Positions 33,143-45,311 of a stretch of 64,000 bases of DNA are shown piece by piece. Below the pieces are notes generated by a model. That model made no database searches. It saw nothing but the letters and a program-made list of their open reading frames with translations, and had not been told where the DNA came from. The stretch covers positions 13,826,001-13,890,000 of the forward strand of contig JBHGNT010000015.1 in assembly GCA_043228905.1 (NCBI GenBank). The letters run 5' to 3'. Made by a program: the position numbers and the translations under genes. The stretch comes from Azolla caroliniana (lineage: Eukaryota > Polypodiophyta). Each line of letters starts with the position of its first letter. Position 1 is the first letter of the stretch.

Positions 33143-34430
33143 TGATATGGGGGTTCTCCAGAGCTTGATTGGAAATAGGAGATTGATTATTATATTAACA
33201 AAAGATGCTTATCACAAGTTGATTGGCAAACATAAGTGGATGGAAGAATGGGTTATAAAGATTTGGGGTTTTCATAAGCCCATTACCTTGTGGTTTCATG
33301 TGATCAAGGCAAGTTGGTGTTCTTGATTGATGCCACAAGCTAAGGTATTGATTTGGAGAGTTATGAGTGGAGTTTTACCATTGGGGGATACATTAAAAAA
33401 AGAAACATTGCTAGAGGAATGTGTTTTTTTTGCTCAGTGGATTTGGAACATAGTAGATGTGAAGTCAATTTTTGTTCACAAGAAAAGATCGTGGCAAATA
33501 CATTGGATGCTAACTTCTAAGGTGTATAAGAATAAAGCACGATATAAAAGGTTCAAGAGTTAAAAGACGAAGGTGGCTTGGGAATAGAGGTGGCATGAGT
33601 AGTTGCAAGGCCTACAGTGCGAGCTTGGAGGACATCGCACATTGTTTGTGGTGCTGCCCACGAGCCCAAGAAATTTGGCTGAGGAGCTTAAGAATCTTGG
33701 CTTGGTTCAGGGTTGAGGTTCATGTATCGAGCGCAACAGTCACTTGGTTGGCCACTAAATCGGCTTCGTGGTTTCAAGGGTGGAATGGAAATCGTCCTTC
33801 TTTAAAGGTGATGCAAGGAACTGTACAACCAGCACAAGGAGGTTCATTCTTCTTACATGAACGCTACGTGGACATATGGTTATTAGTGGTCGCCTTACGG
33901 TTTGGCAAGTGTGGGTATCTAGGTGCAAGGAGGCTTTCGCAAGTAAGCAAACCCCACCGACTGAGAATTTAATGATGATCTGGTTTAATCTTATTTCTAT
34001 GTTACGAGGAGAGTTTGAAAGTCTTCAAGGGCCCTCTGATGCAAGTGAAGAAGCTAGAGCTCTGTTCCTTCTGAAATGGAGTGGTTCGTCGATGCTGCAG
34101 ATGGTGGATGGTAAAGCGAAGTGGAATTATCAACCACCACGATGGTTGTCCCCTCCGAGTGTACCTAACATCTAGATGGGTGCTGCCATGAGAGGTGAAT
34201 GGAGGACGTTTATGCTGAATTTAGGTTGTATGAGGCTCACATGGAGAGTATGCGTTCGGGTAATGCTATGCACATCGAATGATGTGGTGTTTTGGAGTTG
34301 TTTTTGTTGTTTCCTCTACACATATTGTTTTCTTTTGACATGCAAGATGGCTTGTAAGATATGAGTTGTAAATTATCCTATGTACATTGCCTTAACTAAT
34401 GGAAGTAGTATTTTTTTGGAAAAAAAAAGA
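33143..34430 (+). pseudogene. LINE-P 3' segment with zinc-binding RT domain and 3' end
   Basis: Frames 33327-33563 and 33595-33972 carry AKVLIWRVMSGVLPLGDTLKK and DIAHCLWCCPRAQEIWLRSLR, matching the zf-RVT domain of plant LINE ORF2 proteins (Cys and His ligands visible). The remainder is decayed. A 'taatggaagtagtatttttttgg' type end and an A-run (34421-34429) mark the 3' terminus. Confidence 0.72.
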
Positions 34431-34639
34431 CGAAGGAACTTAAAGGGATATAAAGTTAGAGGCATTTTTCAAAAGTAGAAAAAGCAAGGAAAAAAGGGAA
34501 GTAGGGAAAAAGGAAGAAAAAGCAAGGCATGGATATGCATATTTAGGCAGAGAAAAAGCTCAAAACTTTTTCATTGCATATGTAAATTTCAAAAGAAAAT
34601 ATGCATAAAAAAACTCATGACAAGAGATTTCCAAAAAAC

Positions 34640-35820
34640 AACTTGTTTACTCGATTTTTCTTTAGGTGGGGGGTAGCACATTCATTCCATCTATGATTTA
34701 ATGGAACTTCAAAGCCAAGATATTTGAAGCTTTCCACACATTTAAGTGGCTCATTATTGTACATTATGTAAATCCTTTTCTTTTTGGGTTCTTCACAAGC
34801 ATAATCTTTGTTTTAGAGCCATGGACACTTAATCTATTATGCATGCAAATTTTTTCGAATGTCTTCATAAGCTTTTCTGCATCTCACAAAGTATTTGCAA
34901 AAAACACTACATCATCACAAGCATAATCTTTGTTTTAGAGCCATGGGCACTTAATCTATTATGCATGCAAATATTTTCCAATGTCTTCATAAGCTTTTGT
35001 GCATATTGACAAAAGCATAATGACTACATTCCCAATAGCAACCTTTTCAACACATTCTTCCTTTACAAACGTGGTAGCCATTTTTTCCAATTTATCAATG
35101 CATAAACCAGATAGAGTTGGTGAGAGTGGGCGTCGTTGCTTAACACCAATAGTGCTATTGAAATAATTTGAAAGTTTATCATCTATACGTACACAACATA
35201 TAACCTTCTCATAGACTTGGGAAATTGCAAGAATATATTCATTGCTACCTTGAGTTCTTCCATTCACCTCCAAAGATGCTCACGAGGTACCATATCAAAA
35301 GCTTTCTTGAAGTCTACGAAGCAACAATATAAACCTATACCTTTGAAGCGACTTTTCTCCATTTATACTCGAAGGGTGACAAGGCCATCGATGATGCTAT
35401 GGTGTTTTTCGAAAGCCAATTTGTACATAAGCTCTCTTACCATTTTTTCCAGCCTATGGACTTGTCTTTGATTCCATTATACATCCAAATAATTTCACAA
35501 TTAGGGAGCCAACCTTGATGGTTCGATATCGTGTTTATATTACTTACATCTCCATCTTTATGTAAGGGTTTGATCCAATTTGTAGTCCAGTCGTAGGGCA
35601 TATGCTATGTTGCAATGCATGGTTAAATATATCACTTATTCATGCATGTGCTTCCTTTCCCATCCATTTCAACCTTTATACATTGAAGATCACTAGCCTT
35701 TCGAGGGGCCAATTTCTTAAGTTCTATGCATATATCTTCAATTGTAAAGAAGAGAGACATATGTGAAAGAGAACCACAATACATCATCTTTTTGACAAGA
35801 GATAGATCATATAAAATCTT
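34640..35820 (-). pseudogene. LINE-M reverse transcriptase relic, opposite strand
   Basis: The minus strand encodes VYEKVICCVRIDDKLSNYFN and IGVKQRRPLSPTLSGLCIDKLE, the RT palm entry of a non-LTR element. Upstream (to the right) are ELKKLAPRKASDLQCIKVEM codons. The fragment is cut at 35820 by the duplication junction; the intact continuation lies at 42718. Two imperfect copies of a ~122-bp segment occur at about 34790-34911 and 34912-35010. Confidence 0.72.
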
Positions 35821-38800
35821 CAGGTATCGGAGTATCCACTTGGCCGCGTTCCAGTGCTCTTTGCCGGGATTGCTCATGTACCGGCTCACCACTCCGACTG
35901 CATATCCTATGTCCGGTCTTGTACACACCATTGCGTACATCAAGCTTCCGACGGCAGAGGCATATGGTACTTTCATCATGTCCTCCTTCTCAGCCTTTGT
36001 CTTGGGGCTTTGCTTGCTGGACAACTTGCAGTTTGCCGGGAGGGTTGACCCGACCGGTCTTGCTTCCGACATGTTGAACCGGTGAAGCACCTTTGTCACG
36101 TACTTCTCCTGTGACAGCCACAACTGCTTCTTCTTCCGGTCCCGGATGATGTGCATCCCTAGTATTTGCCTCGCCAGACCCAGGTCCTTCATTGAGAAGG
36201 TTCGGTGAAGCGCTTTCTTCAGCATCCGTATCTTGACCTGGTCCCGTCCGACGATCAACATGTCGTCCACGTACAGGAGGAGTATTAGAAAGTCTCCTCC
36301 TTCGAACTTCTTCACAAACACGCAGTGATCGGACTGCGTTTTGTGGTACCCTTCGTCGGTCATGAAAGAGTCGAACTTCCGGTACCATTGCCGTGGAGCC
36401 TGCTTCAGTCCGTAAAGGCTCTTCTTCAACCGGCATACCAGGTGCTCCTTCCCTTTCTTCTCAAATCCTTCCGGTTGCTGCATGTAGATCTCTTCTTCGA
36501 GGTCACCGTGAAGGAATGCCGTCTTCACGTCCATCTGTTTTACCTCGAGGTCCATGCTTGCCGCTATGCTCAGCACTGTCCGGATGGAGGTCATCTTCAC
36601 TACCGGGGCAAATATCTCGTCGAAGTCGACGCCCTTCTTCTGCTGGAACCCCTTCACCACGATCCTGGCTTTGTATCTCGGGGGGTTTCCGGCATCTCCC
36701 GGTTTGAGCTTGAACACCCACTTGTTTCGAAGTGCCCGCTTTCCTTTCGGCAACTCCACAAGTTCATATGTGTGGTTCTCATGCAGGGAATCCATCTCCT
36801 CCTGCATGGCACTTAACCACCTGCGGCTATGGGTGTCAAGCTTTGCTTCTTCAAAACTCTCCGGCTCCCCCTCGTCGGTTAGCAGCACGTGCTCTGGTTC
36901 CGGAAATCTCCGGGGGGCCCTTCTCTCTCTTAGAGGATATCTCCGTTCCGGAGCTTCGGTAACCGGCTCCTCCGTTTCCTCTTCATCCGAATCCATTTCG
37001 GGATCGGGGCCGGTTCCGGTATCAGTTTCATCTTCCTCGGCCTGTTCTGTATCTTCACCGTCTTCGGCCGGATCCTCGAGTGCTAACCGGTCCCTTGCCG
37101 GTCGGGACTGCTCCTCGTAGAGTTGATCCTCACCGGTCGACTTGGAGCTCTTCATCTTCTTCTCCGACTCCCAGTCGGCGAGTGTCTTGTCCTCCATGAA
37201 GATGATATCACGACTCCGGAATATCTTCTTGTCGACCGGGTCCCATACTCGGTAGCCGAACTCGTCATCGCCGTAACCGAGGAATATGCATGGCCGGGTC
37301 TTTGGATCTAGCTTTCCTCTCCGGTCCTTTGCCACATGCACATATGCGAGACACCCGAACACCTTCAGATGCCGGTAGGATACTTCCCTACTGGTCCACA
37401 CTCTCTGCGGCGTGTCTCCGTCCAAAGGTACTGAGGGTGATCTGTTTATCACGTATGTCGCCATCGACATTGCCTCAGCCCAAAACCCCTTGGGTAATTT
37501 CGCATGCGCCAGCATACTCCGGACCCTCTCCATTATGGTCCGGTTCATCCTCTCGGCCAGCCCATTCAGTTCCGGCGTCTTCGGCACGGTAAACTCGAGC
37601 CGGATTCCCTTCGAGCGACAGTACTCCTCGAACTGCCCCCGGTATTCCCCTCCGTTATCCGCTCGTATCGCTTTCAGCTTCTTGCCGGATTCCCTTTCCA
37701 CTCTCGCGTGGAGTTCTTTGAAGACACACAACACTTGGTCCTTTTTTTTCAACGGTGCCGTCCACAGCTTCCGGCTGTGGTCATCAATGAATGTCACGAA
37801 GTACTGGGCTCCGCCATGTGACTTCGTTTCTACTTGACACACGTCAGTGTGCACCAACTCCAATGGTGCGCTACGTCTCGTCGGTGGCCTTGAGTGGAAG
37901 GAGGTTCGGTTCTGCTTACCGGCCAGGCAATCGGTGCACTTCTCCAGGTGCACATGCTTCACTGGAATAAGGTTGTCTTCTGCAAGCCTCTTCATCCCCT
38001 TCTCACTCATGTGGCACAGTCTCTTGTGCCACAGCTCACCGGCAGTGTCGGCTGCCACGTTCAACTCCTCCGGACACAACCAGGCATTCATAAGGTACAA
38101 TGTGTTGACTTTCCGGGCCCGAGCCACTATCAGGCTCCCCTTGCTGAACTTCATTACGCAGTTCCGGATGCTACCTGTGTAGCCTTCATCGTCTAGCCTC
38201 CCGGCCGAAATCAGGTTCAATCGAACCTCCGAAACGTGTCGGACATCCTTCAACAACATTTTGCATCCGGTCGAGGTTGTCAACCACACGTCTCCTATGC
38301 CGGCAATCCGGCACGTACCTTCATTTCCCATCCGAACACAGCCATGCTCACCGGCTGTGTAGGATGAGAAGTATCTTCTTTCCGGGGTCAGGTGGAACGA
38401 CGCTCCGGAATCGACCACCCAGGTAGTCTCATCGCCGGCAATGTTTAGTTCACCTTCTTCGGTGATGAGCATGATCTCCTCTTCACTTGCCGCGAGTGCC
38501 GTCGTTCCTTTCCGGTCCTGCCCTCGCCGATCCGAACCATTCCGGTCCGTGGCTCCCCGGTAAGCACCGTTTCGTTCCGAAGACTTCTTCGAATCGGTGT
38601 CGTCGGCTCCGTTGTCTTTTCGGTAATGCCGACAATTCTTTCGGAAGTGCCCCGGCTTCCCACAGTGGAAGCATGTGGGCCTTCCTCTTGACTGCGACCG
38701 GGTCCCCGACTTCTCCCGTCTTTGCGGACTCCGGTTCCGTTGTCTTCCCCGATCCGATTCGGTAAGCAGCATCTTCGGATCGGAGGCCGGTTCTTTATCT

Positions 38801-39369
38801 CTCCGACGCGCTTCTTCGTTCAAAATGCTTGTCTTTACCATTTGTAGGGACAAGTTATCTTCGGTGCAGGAGGTGCTGAGAGTCACCACCAAGTTCTCCC
38901 AGCTTGCCGGCAATGTACACATCAGGATGATGGCTTGCATTGCATCCTCCAACGGGAACTTCATCGTCGCAAGCTGGTTCACGAATCCCATGAACGTGCT
39001 TATGTGTTCCACCATACTCTCGCCGTCCTGGTACTTGAGGTTCACTATCTTCCTCATCAGGGAGGTCCGGTTCAACGCATTCTTCCTCTCGTAGAGGCCC
39101 GACAGCTTCTGCCACATCTCATATGCGTTGGTGTCGTTCGCCACATGTTGTAGAACGCTCACGTCGACGTATTGCCGAATGGTTGCAACGGCTTTCCGGT
39201 TCAGAAGCCTCCATTCCGTCTCAAGTACCCCCTTGGGTATTTCCGACCTGTCGATCGGTTCATACAGGTCCCGAACAATGAGCAGATCCTCCATCTTTAT
39301 CTTCCAGTCGGCGTAGTTCTGCGCATTCAGCACCATCATCCCCGGCTGCCCGCTGCTGCCGCCTTCCAT
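35632..39369 (-). CDS. Chimeric frame: Copia-C' Gag-Pol truncated in RNase H, fused to LINE codons
   Basis: Identical in plan to Copia-C from the start codon (39369) to ILRYLK at 35821. The tandem-duplication junction then joins it in frame to 63 codons on the minus strand of the LINE-M relic, ending in GKGSTCMNK. The RNase H core after GYAVGVVSRYMSNPG is missing, so TTEAEY and DSQ catalytic words are lost. Gag, protease, integrase and RT remain open. A product would lack RNase H; expression is unproven. Visible amino-acid differences from Copia-C include A to T in QLAAMKF and T to M in SLQTVKT. Confidence 0.8.
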   Translation of the reverse strand: MEGGSSGQPGMMVLNAQNYADWKIKMEDLLIVRDLYEPIDRSEIPKGVLETEWRLLNRKAVATIRQYVDVSVLQHVANDTNAYEMWQKLSGLYERKNALNRTSLMRKIVNLKYQDGESMVEHISTFMGFVNQLATMKFPLEDAMQAIILMCTLPASWENLVVTLSTSCTEDNLSLQMVKTSILNEEARRRDKEPASDPKMLLTESDRGRQRNRSPQRREKSGTRSQSRGRPTCFHCGKPGHFRKNCRHYRKDNGADDTDSKKSSERNGAYRGATDRNGSDRRGQDRKGTTALAASEEEIMLITEEGELNIAGDETTWVVDSGASFHLTPERRYFSSYTAGEHGCVRMGNEGTCRIAGIGDVWLTTSTGCKMLLKDVRHVSEVRLNLISAGRLDDEGYTGSIRNCVMKFSKGSLIVARARKVNTLYLMNAWLCPEELNVAADTAGELWHKRLCHMSEKGMKRLAEDNLIPVKHVHLEKCTDCLAGKQNRTSFHSRPPTRRSAPLELVHTDVCQVETKSHGGAQYFVTFIDDHSRKLWTAPLKKKDQVLCVFKELHARVERESGKKLKAIRADNGGEYRGQFEEYCRSKGIRLEFTVPKTPELNGLAERMNRTIMERVRSMLAHAKLPKGFWAEAMSMATYVINRSPSVPLDGDTPQRVWTSREVSYRHLKVFGCLAYVHVAKDRRGKLDPKTRPCIFLGYGDDEFGYRVWDPVDKKIFRSRDIIFMEDKTLADWESEKKMKSSKSTGEDQLYEEQSRPARDRLALEDPAEDGEDTEQAEEDETDTGTGPDPEMDSDEEETEEPVTEAPERRYPLRERRAPRRFPEPEHVLLTDEGEPESFEEAKLDTHSRRWLSAMQEEMDSLHENHTYELVELPKGKRALRNKWVFKLKPGDAGNPPRYKARIVVKGFQQKKGVDFDEIFAPVVKMTSIRTVLSIAASMDLEVKQMDVKTAFLHGDLEEEIYMQQPEGFEKKGKEHLVCRLKKSLYGLKQAPRQWYRKFDSFMTDEGYHKTQSDHCVFVKKFEGGDFLILLLYVDDMLIVGRDQVKIRMLKKALHRTFSMKDLGLARQILGMHIIRDRKKKQLWLSQEKYVTKVLHRFNMSEARPVGSTLPANCKLSSKQSPKTKAEKEDMMKVPYASAVGSLMYAMVCTRPDIGYAVGVVSRYMSNPGKEHWNAAKWILRYLKILYDLSLVKKMMYCGSLSHMSLFFTIEDICIELKKLAPRKASDLQCIKVEMDGKGSTCMNK

Positions 39370-39400
39370 TTTCTGCACTGCAGTCGCTCTGATACCAGAT

Positions 39401-40034
39401 TGTTAGAAATTGACGCTTCCAAAACCTTCTCCTCCCGGCCACAACCGAGGAAACACGAATCAATGTAGCAGTAAATCGAAAACACAGAGAGAGACTTGAA
39501 TGCACAGGGTTTAGCGTGGAAAACCCTAGACGGGAAAAACCACGGGAGTGTAAGACTCCAACTATCACTATACGCAGGGAATGTACAATGGCGAGCTGCA
39601 AGGCGACGACCTTGAGCTCGCTGTCCTCGCCACAGGCGGCGGTATTACACAGAGGCGTCAACCTCTTCCTTTCTCTCTCTCTCACTCTCTCTCTCGGCTG
39701 CTCTCACTTCGCTCCCTCTAAGTGGAAAATAGAAAAATGAGCAACAACCACAAAACTGTTTGCCCTAAGTCATATTTATACACATATAACTTTCGGGCTA
39801 TTTACAAATATAGCCTCAAGGGCCCTTGGCAAACATATTCACAAATATGTCCCCGCATCCGGATCTCTCTCCGGGTGCATTCGTCATCCGGCTCCGTAGC
39901 CGGGGTCTTCATCATCCGGATCCGGAACCGGGTCTTCATCATCCGGCTCCGATACCGGGTACTCCTCATTCGGGTCTTCATTCCCGATTCCCGGACATCC
40001 GACCATCCCATCCGGAGGGACCGTAATCCCAACA
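39401..40034 (-). repeat. Copia-C' 5' LTR (duplicated)
   Basis: Copy of 32504-33137. This partial element has no 3' LTR. Confidence 0.93.
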
Positions 40035-41327
40035 CTAATTGATATGGGGGTTCTCCAGAGCTTGATTGGAAATAGGAGATTGATTATTATATTAACAAAA
40101 GATGCTTATCACAAGTTGATTGGCAAACATAAGTGGATGGAAGAATGGGTTATAAAGATTTGGGGTTTTCATAAGCCCATTACCTTGTGGTTTCATGTGA
40201 TCAAGGCAAGTTGGTGTTCTTGATTGATGCCACAAGCTAAGGTATTGATTTGGAGAGTTATGAGTGGAGTTTTACCATTGGGGGATACATTAAAAAAAGA
40301 AACATTGCTAGAGGAATGTGTTTTTTTTGCTCAGTGGATTTGGAACATAGTAGATGTGAAGTCAATTTTTGTTCACAAGAAAAGATCGTGGCAAATACAT
40401 TGGATGCTAACTTCTAAGGTGTATAAGAATAAAGCACGATATAAAAGGTTCAAGAGTTAAAAGACGAAGGTGGCTTGGGAATAGAGGTGGCATGAGTAGT
40501 TGCAAGGCCTACAGTGCGAGCTTGGAGGACATCGCACATTGTTTGTGGTGCTGCCCACGAGCCCAAGAAATTTGGCTGAGGAGCTTAAGAATCTTGGCTT
40601 GGTTCAGGGTTGAGGTTCATGTATCGAGCGCAACAGTCACTTGGTTGGCCACTAAATCGGCTTCGTGGTTTCAAGGGTGGAATGGAAATCGTCCTTCTTT
40701 AAAGGTGATGCAAGGAACTGTACAACCAGCACAAGGAGGTTCATTCTTCTTACATGAACGCTACGTGGACATATGGTTATTAGTGGTCGCCTTACGGTTT
40801 GGCAAGTGTGGGTATCTAGGTGCAAGGAGGCTTTCGCAAGTAAGCAAACCCCACCGACTGAGAATTTAATGATGATCTGGTTTAATCTTATTTCTATGTT
40901 ACGAGGAGAGTTTGAAAGTCTTCAAGGGCCCTCTGATGCAAGTGAAGAAGCTAGAGCTCTGTTCCTTCTGAAATGGAGTGGTTCGTCGATGCTGCAGATG
41001 GTGGATGGTAAAGCGAAGTGGAATTATCAACCACCACGATGGTTGTCCCCTCCGAGTGTACCTAACATCTAGATGGGTGCTGCCATGAGAGGTGAATGGA
41101 GGACGTTTATGCTGAATTTAGGTTGTATGAGGCTCACATGGAGAGTATGCGTTCGGGTAATGCTATGCACATCGAATGATGTGGTGTTTTGGAGTTGTTT
41201 TTGTTGTTTCCTCTACACATATTGTTTTCTTTTGACATGCAAGATGGCTTGTAAGATATGAGTTGTAAATTATCCTATGTACATTGCCTTAACTAATGGA
41301 AGTAGTATTTTTTTGGAAAAAAAAAGA
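40035..41327 (+). pseudogene. LINE-P 3' segment, duplicated copy
   Basis: Copy of 33138-34430 including the zf-RVT-like frames (40224-40460 and 40492-40869). Confidence 0.72.
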
Positions 41328-41536
41328 CGAAGGAACTTAAAGGGATATAAAGTTAGAGGCATTTTTCAAAAGTAGAAAAAGCAAGGAAAAAAGGGAAGTA
41401 GGGAAAAAGGAAGAAAAAGCAAGGCATGGATATGCATATTTAGGCAGAGAAAAAGCTCAAAACTTTTTCATTGCATATGTAAATTTCAAAAGAAAATATG
41501 CATAAAAAAACTCATGACAAGAGATTTCCAAAAAAC

Positions 41537-43150
41537 AACTTGTTTACTCGATTTTTCTTTAGGTGGGGGGTAGCACATTCATTCCATCTATGATTTAATG
41601 GAACTTCAAAGCCAAGATATTTGAAGCTTTCCACACATTTAAGTGGCTCATTATTGTACATTATGTAAATCCTTTTCTTTTTGGGTTCTTCACAAGCATA
41701 ATCTTTGTTTTAGAGCCATGGACACTTAATCTATTATGCATGCAAATTTTTTCGAATGTCTTCATAAGCTTTTCTGCATCTCACAAAGTATTTGCAAAAA
41801 ACACTACATCATCACAAGCATAATCTTTGTTTTAGAGCCATGGGCACTTAATCTATTATGCATGCAAATATTTTCCAATGTCTTCATAAGCTTTTGTGCA
41901 TATTGACAAAAGCATAATGACTACATTCCCAATAGCAACCTTTTCAACACATTCTTCCTTTACAAACGTGGTAGCCATTTTTTCCAATTTATCAATGCAT
42001 AAACCAGATAGAGTTGGTGAGAGTGGGCGTCGTTGCTTAACACCAATAGTGCTATTGAAATAATTTGAAAGTTTATCATCTATACGTACACAACATATAA
42101 CCTTCTCATAGACTTGGGAAATTGCAAGAATATATTCATTGCTACCTTGAGTTCTTCCATTCACCTCCAAAGATGCTCACGAGGTACCATATCAAAAGCT
42201 TTCTTGAAGTCTACGAAGCAACAATATAAACCTATACCTTTGAAGCGACTTTTCTCCATTTATACTCGAAGGGTGACAAGGCCATCGATGATGCTATGGT
42301 GTTTTTCGAAAGCCAATTTGTACATAAGCTCTCTTACCATTTTTTCCAGCCTATGGACTTGTCTTTGATTCCATTATACATCCAAATAATTTCACAATTA
42401 GGGAGCCAACCTTGATGGTTCGATATCGTGTTTATATTACTTACATCTCCATCTTTATGTAAGGGTTTGATCCAATTTGTAGTCCAGTCGTAGGGCATAT
42501 GCTATGTTGCAATGCATGGTTAAATATATCACTTATTCATGCATGTGCTTCCTTTCCCATCCATTTCAACCTTTATACATTGAAGATCACTAGCCTTTCG
42601 AGGGGCCAATTTCTTAAGTTCTATGCATATATCTTCAATTGTAAAGAAGAGAGACATATGTGAAAGAGAACCACAATACATCATCTTTTTGACAAGAGAT
42701 AGATCATATAAAATCTTAGAATGCATAGAAAAGTCAAGAAGAATTAAGTGACCATAACTTTCAACATGTTTCCCCTTTAGATTTCCCCAAAATTTAGCCC
42801 ATGCATTTGCTTTTTCTTGTGTTTGGAGAAATTGTTGAGTAACTTCCTATATTCTCCCCTTTCTTTGAATAAACCTTTGTACTTGTGCAAATGTTTTTAA
42901 TAATTGTCTTTATCCTTTACTATATCCAAAATCATAAGGCATTTTCGAGCTTCATGGCATTATTTATCAAAATGTTTTTTCTTTGAACAACATTTTTTGA
43001 TGCAATTCCAAGATGCATGCTTGGTCGAAAAGCATTTGTTTGTGCATTAGAAAATGACTTTCTTGAAAGTTTACATTTGCATTCTAGTGTGGTTGCATGT
43101 TGTGTCTTTGTCATTTGTAACATATCCTCAAACATCTCTTGGATACATGG
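41537..43150 (-). pseudogene. LINE-M relic, longer copy
   Basis: Repeats 34640-35820 and extends past the duplication end. The minus frame 42529-42726 shows the native start of the codons fused to Copia-C' at 35820. Frame 42932-43135 (LECKCKLSRKSFSNAQ) probably belongs to the region between endonuclease and RT. Many stops. Confidence 0.65.
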
Positions 43151-44409
43151 GCTTACTTAAGGTTCATGCTCAAGTGTGGTTGTTTATTAACTTCAATGAT
43201 CATAATCAAACCTATGCATATATAAAGTCCTATGATCAGATTTTGGTGTCCGTTCACGAAGTGAGAATTTATGTATGTGATCCAAAATACCTTCGAAAGG
43301 TAGCACATAGTCAATCACACTATTTCCATTATATTTTTTCTTGTAAAACCATTAGTGTCAGGCCATAATGATACACCATTTGCAATAACCATTATGGTAC
43401 TATTGCACATTTGTAGGAGTAACTTCCCAAATTTGTATGGGTCTTGTTAAGCAATAGGAGAGCGATTATATATTTGTATATCCTCTTGCATCCTTGAGAT
43501 ATGCAACATAAAATATTGTTGTGCATCAAGTTGGAAACTTCTTGTATGGGCATTCGTGTCATCAAAGAGAAGTAAGTAATATATAGCCTTCCAGATTGAG
43601 AAAAGGTTGGTCTTTGTTCAAACAAGCATAAAAGTTAGAATCTTGATGAGGAATGTAACATCCAGCTATAAAAGTGGGTAAATCATTATGTGTTTCTATT
43701 TTGAGTGTCATTATTGATCACAAACTTAGGCTAAAAATAATGCAAGACTAAAGTGATTATTTTAAGTTGTTAATTGCATACTTGTTTGTTGCCTTGTAGA
43801 AATGCACTGCATAGCATGAAGCTAGTTTGATTCTATTGGTCATGTATTCCTATTTGATTATTTTTCTATCACTAGAAACATTCTTAACCTTTTTCGTTTT
43901 CCTTTGTATGCTTTACAACTTTTGAAGTGGTATGCTTTCCACTCACAAAGGATTGTGTACCCCCAACTATTTTTGGATATAATCTCCCTCTTTGTATCTT
44001 TGGTTATTGTTAGTCCTTTCTCCTGAACAAGCAACACCTTGTTTTCCAACTCTGTGTGCCCTATACATGTTCACATCTAACATGCCACAATGCATATAAA
44101 AGAATTCTTTGACGATCTTTCCAAATGATACATTTGTTTCCATCCTCCCCTCTTTGATCCAATGGATGTCAATGTCATTCAATCCCCATTCTCATTCTTT
44201 CAATTCCTGAACCCACCTTCTAAGATTGATTTTAACCGATCTTGCGGAATAGTTTCCCTTGTTTTGTCAGTCGTACCCACAGTTCTAGCCATACTTCCCA
44301 TTCGTGCCATACTCATACGTCAATATACGTATCATACTCATACGTAAAAAGGCTCCAAGTATGATTGAAATCCATATGCGATACATAGATATATACATAA
44401 GGTGTACAT

Positions 44410-44466
<57 letters not shown>

Positions 44467-44960
44467 CTTCTTCTTCTTCTTCTGTTACTAATGCTGAATT
44501 TTTTGTGACTGAATTGCTATTGGACATGGCAGAAGCTCTCCTCCTCCACACCCCCCCAACCCTAGCGTCAGACTCAACCTCTCTGAATCCATCTGAGCCA
44601 ACCACCGTGTGAGCGGACTCCACTGATCGTCTCTTGCCATGTTGAGTGGGATCGTGCTATGGATGTTTTTAGAGCTGCCATATCCTGACCAGTTCCTCCC
44701 AAGTCCGTTGCCCTCTCCACTATGCAAGATATTATGAAACCTCATAAACAAACTATTCTTCACCAAGATGAGAATCAGCTTTTGGAAAATGGTCTTCGAA
44801 CCCTGTTTCTAACTCCTTAGAATTTTGTTTCACTCCTCACTGCTTAGACTTCAGTTTGCAACGAATATCAGAAAAAAAACCCAAAATGAAAAAAAGTAAG
44901 ATTCAAACGAATGTCGCGTATCACACGCAAACGTTCGCATACATCCACCAAATTGGATGT
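43151..44960. other. AT-rich spacer, no recognised gene
   Basis: Short frames (43054-43368, 43392-43625, 43858-44049, 44488-44766) show no known motif. Some may be upstream LINE-M sequence. Confidence 0.45.
44410..44465. repeat. (GT)n(GA)n compound microsatellite
   Basis: About ten GT units followed by about seventeen GA units. Confidence 0.95.
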
Positions 44961-45311
44961 ACGCGAATATTAGGAACTAGGGTCGTAACCCATCCGAGTG
45001 GGAAGGTCTAAATAACAGTCTGTACGTGTCACAAGTACAGGGAAGTTAGTATACCACGTAACAATTCGAATAACAGGTTGGTAGGCTGTCGTGGCTCCAA
45101 TTCTTATTTTGCACCACAATACCTTAATCCGATTACTCAAGAGGAGTAATCGACGGTGTTCCTCCAGGAGGGAGTAACACAATTTGGCATGCCCGATTCG
45201 AGCTGTGAGTACACAACGAACACGCGAAGGAGAAAGACCCAGTCGTCGTAACAATGCATTCTAGGGGAACACACTCGGACAACATCCCGACGTGCCAAAC
45301 CAAACGAGAGT

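Larger units (their letters stand above)
28924..35820. repeat. Tandem duplication, unit 1 (6897 bp)
   Basis: Contains Copia-C from inside RNase H to its 5' LTR, then LINE-P and LINE-M flanking DNA. It is repeated head-to-tail at 35821-42717 with constant offset 6897. Only a handful of substitutions are visible (for example near 29440, 31942 and 32068). Confidence 0.95.
35821..42717. repeat. Tandem duplication, unit 2 (6897 bp)
   Basis: Second copy. The junction at 35818-35821 has a CTT shared by both parent ends. The right end at 42717 runs on without break into LINE-M, which shows that the 42718 side is the ancestral order. Confidence 0.95.

Noticed and set aside
33595-33972. Independent host gene of 125 residues
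   Set aside because: Contains the HCLWCCPRAQEIW zinc-binding word of LINE ORF2 and is flanked by other parts of the same LINE.
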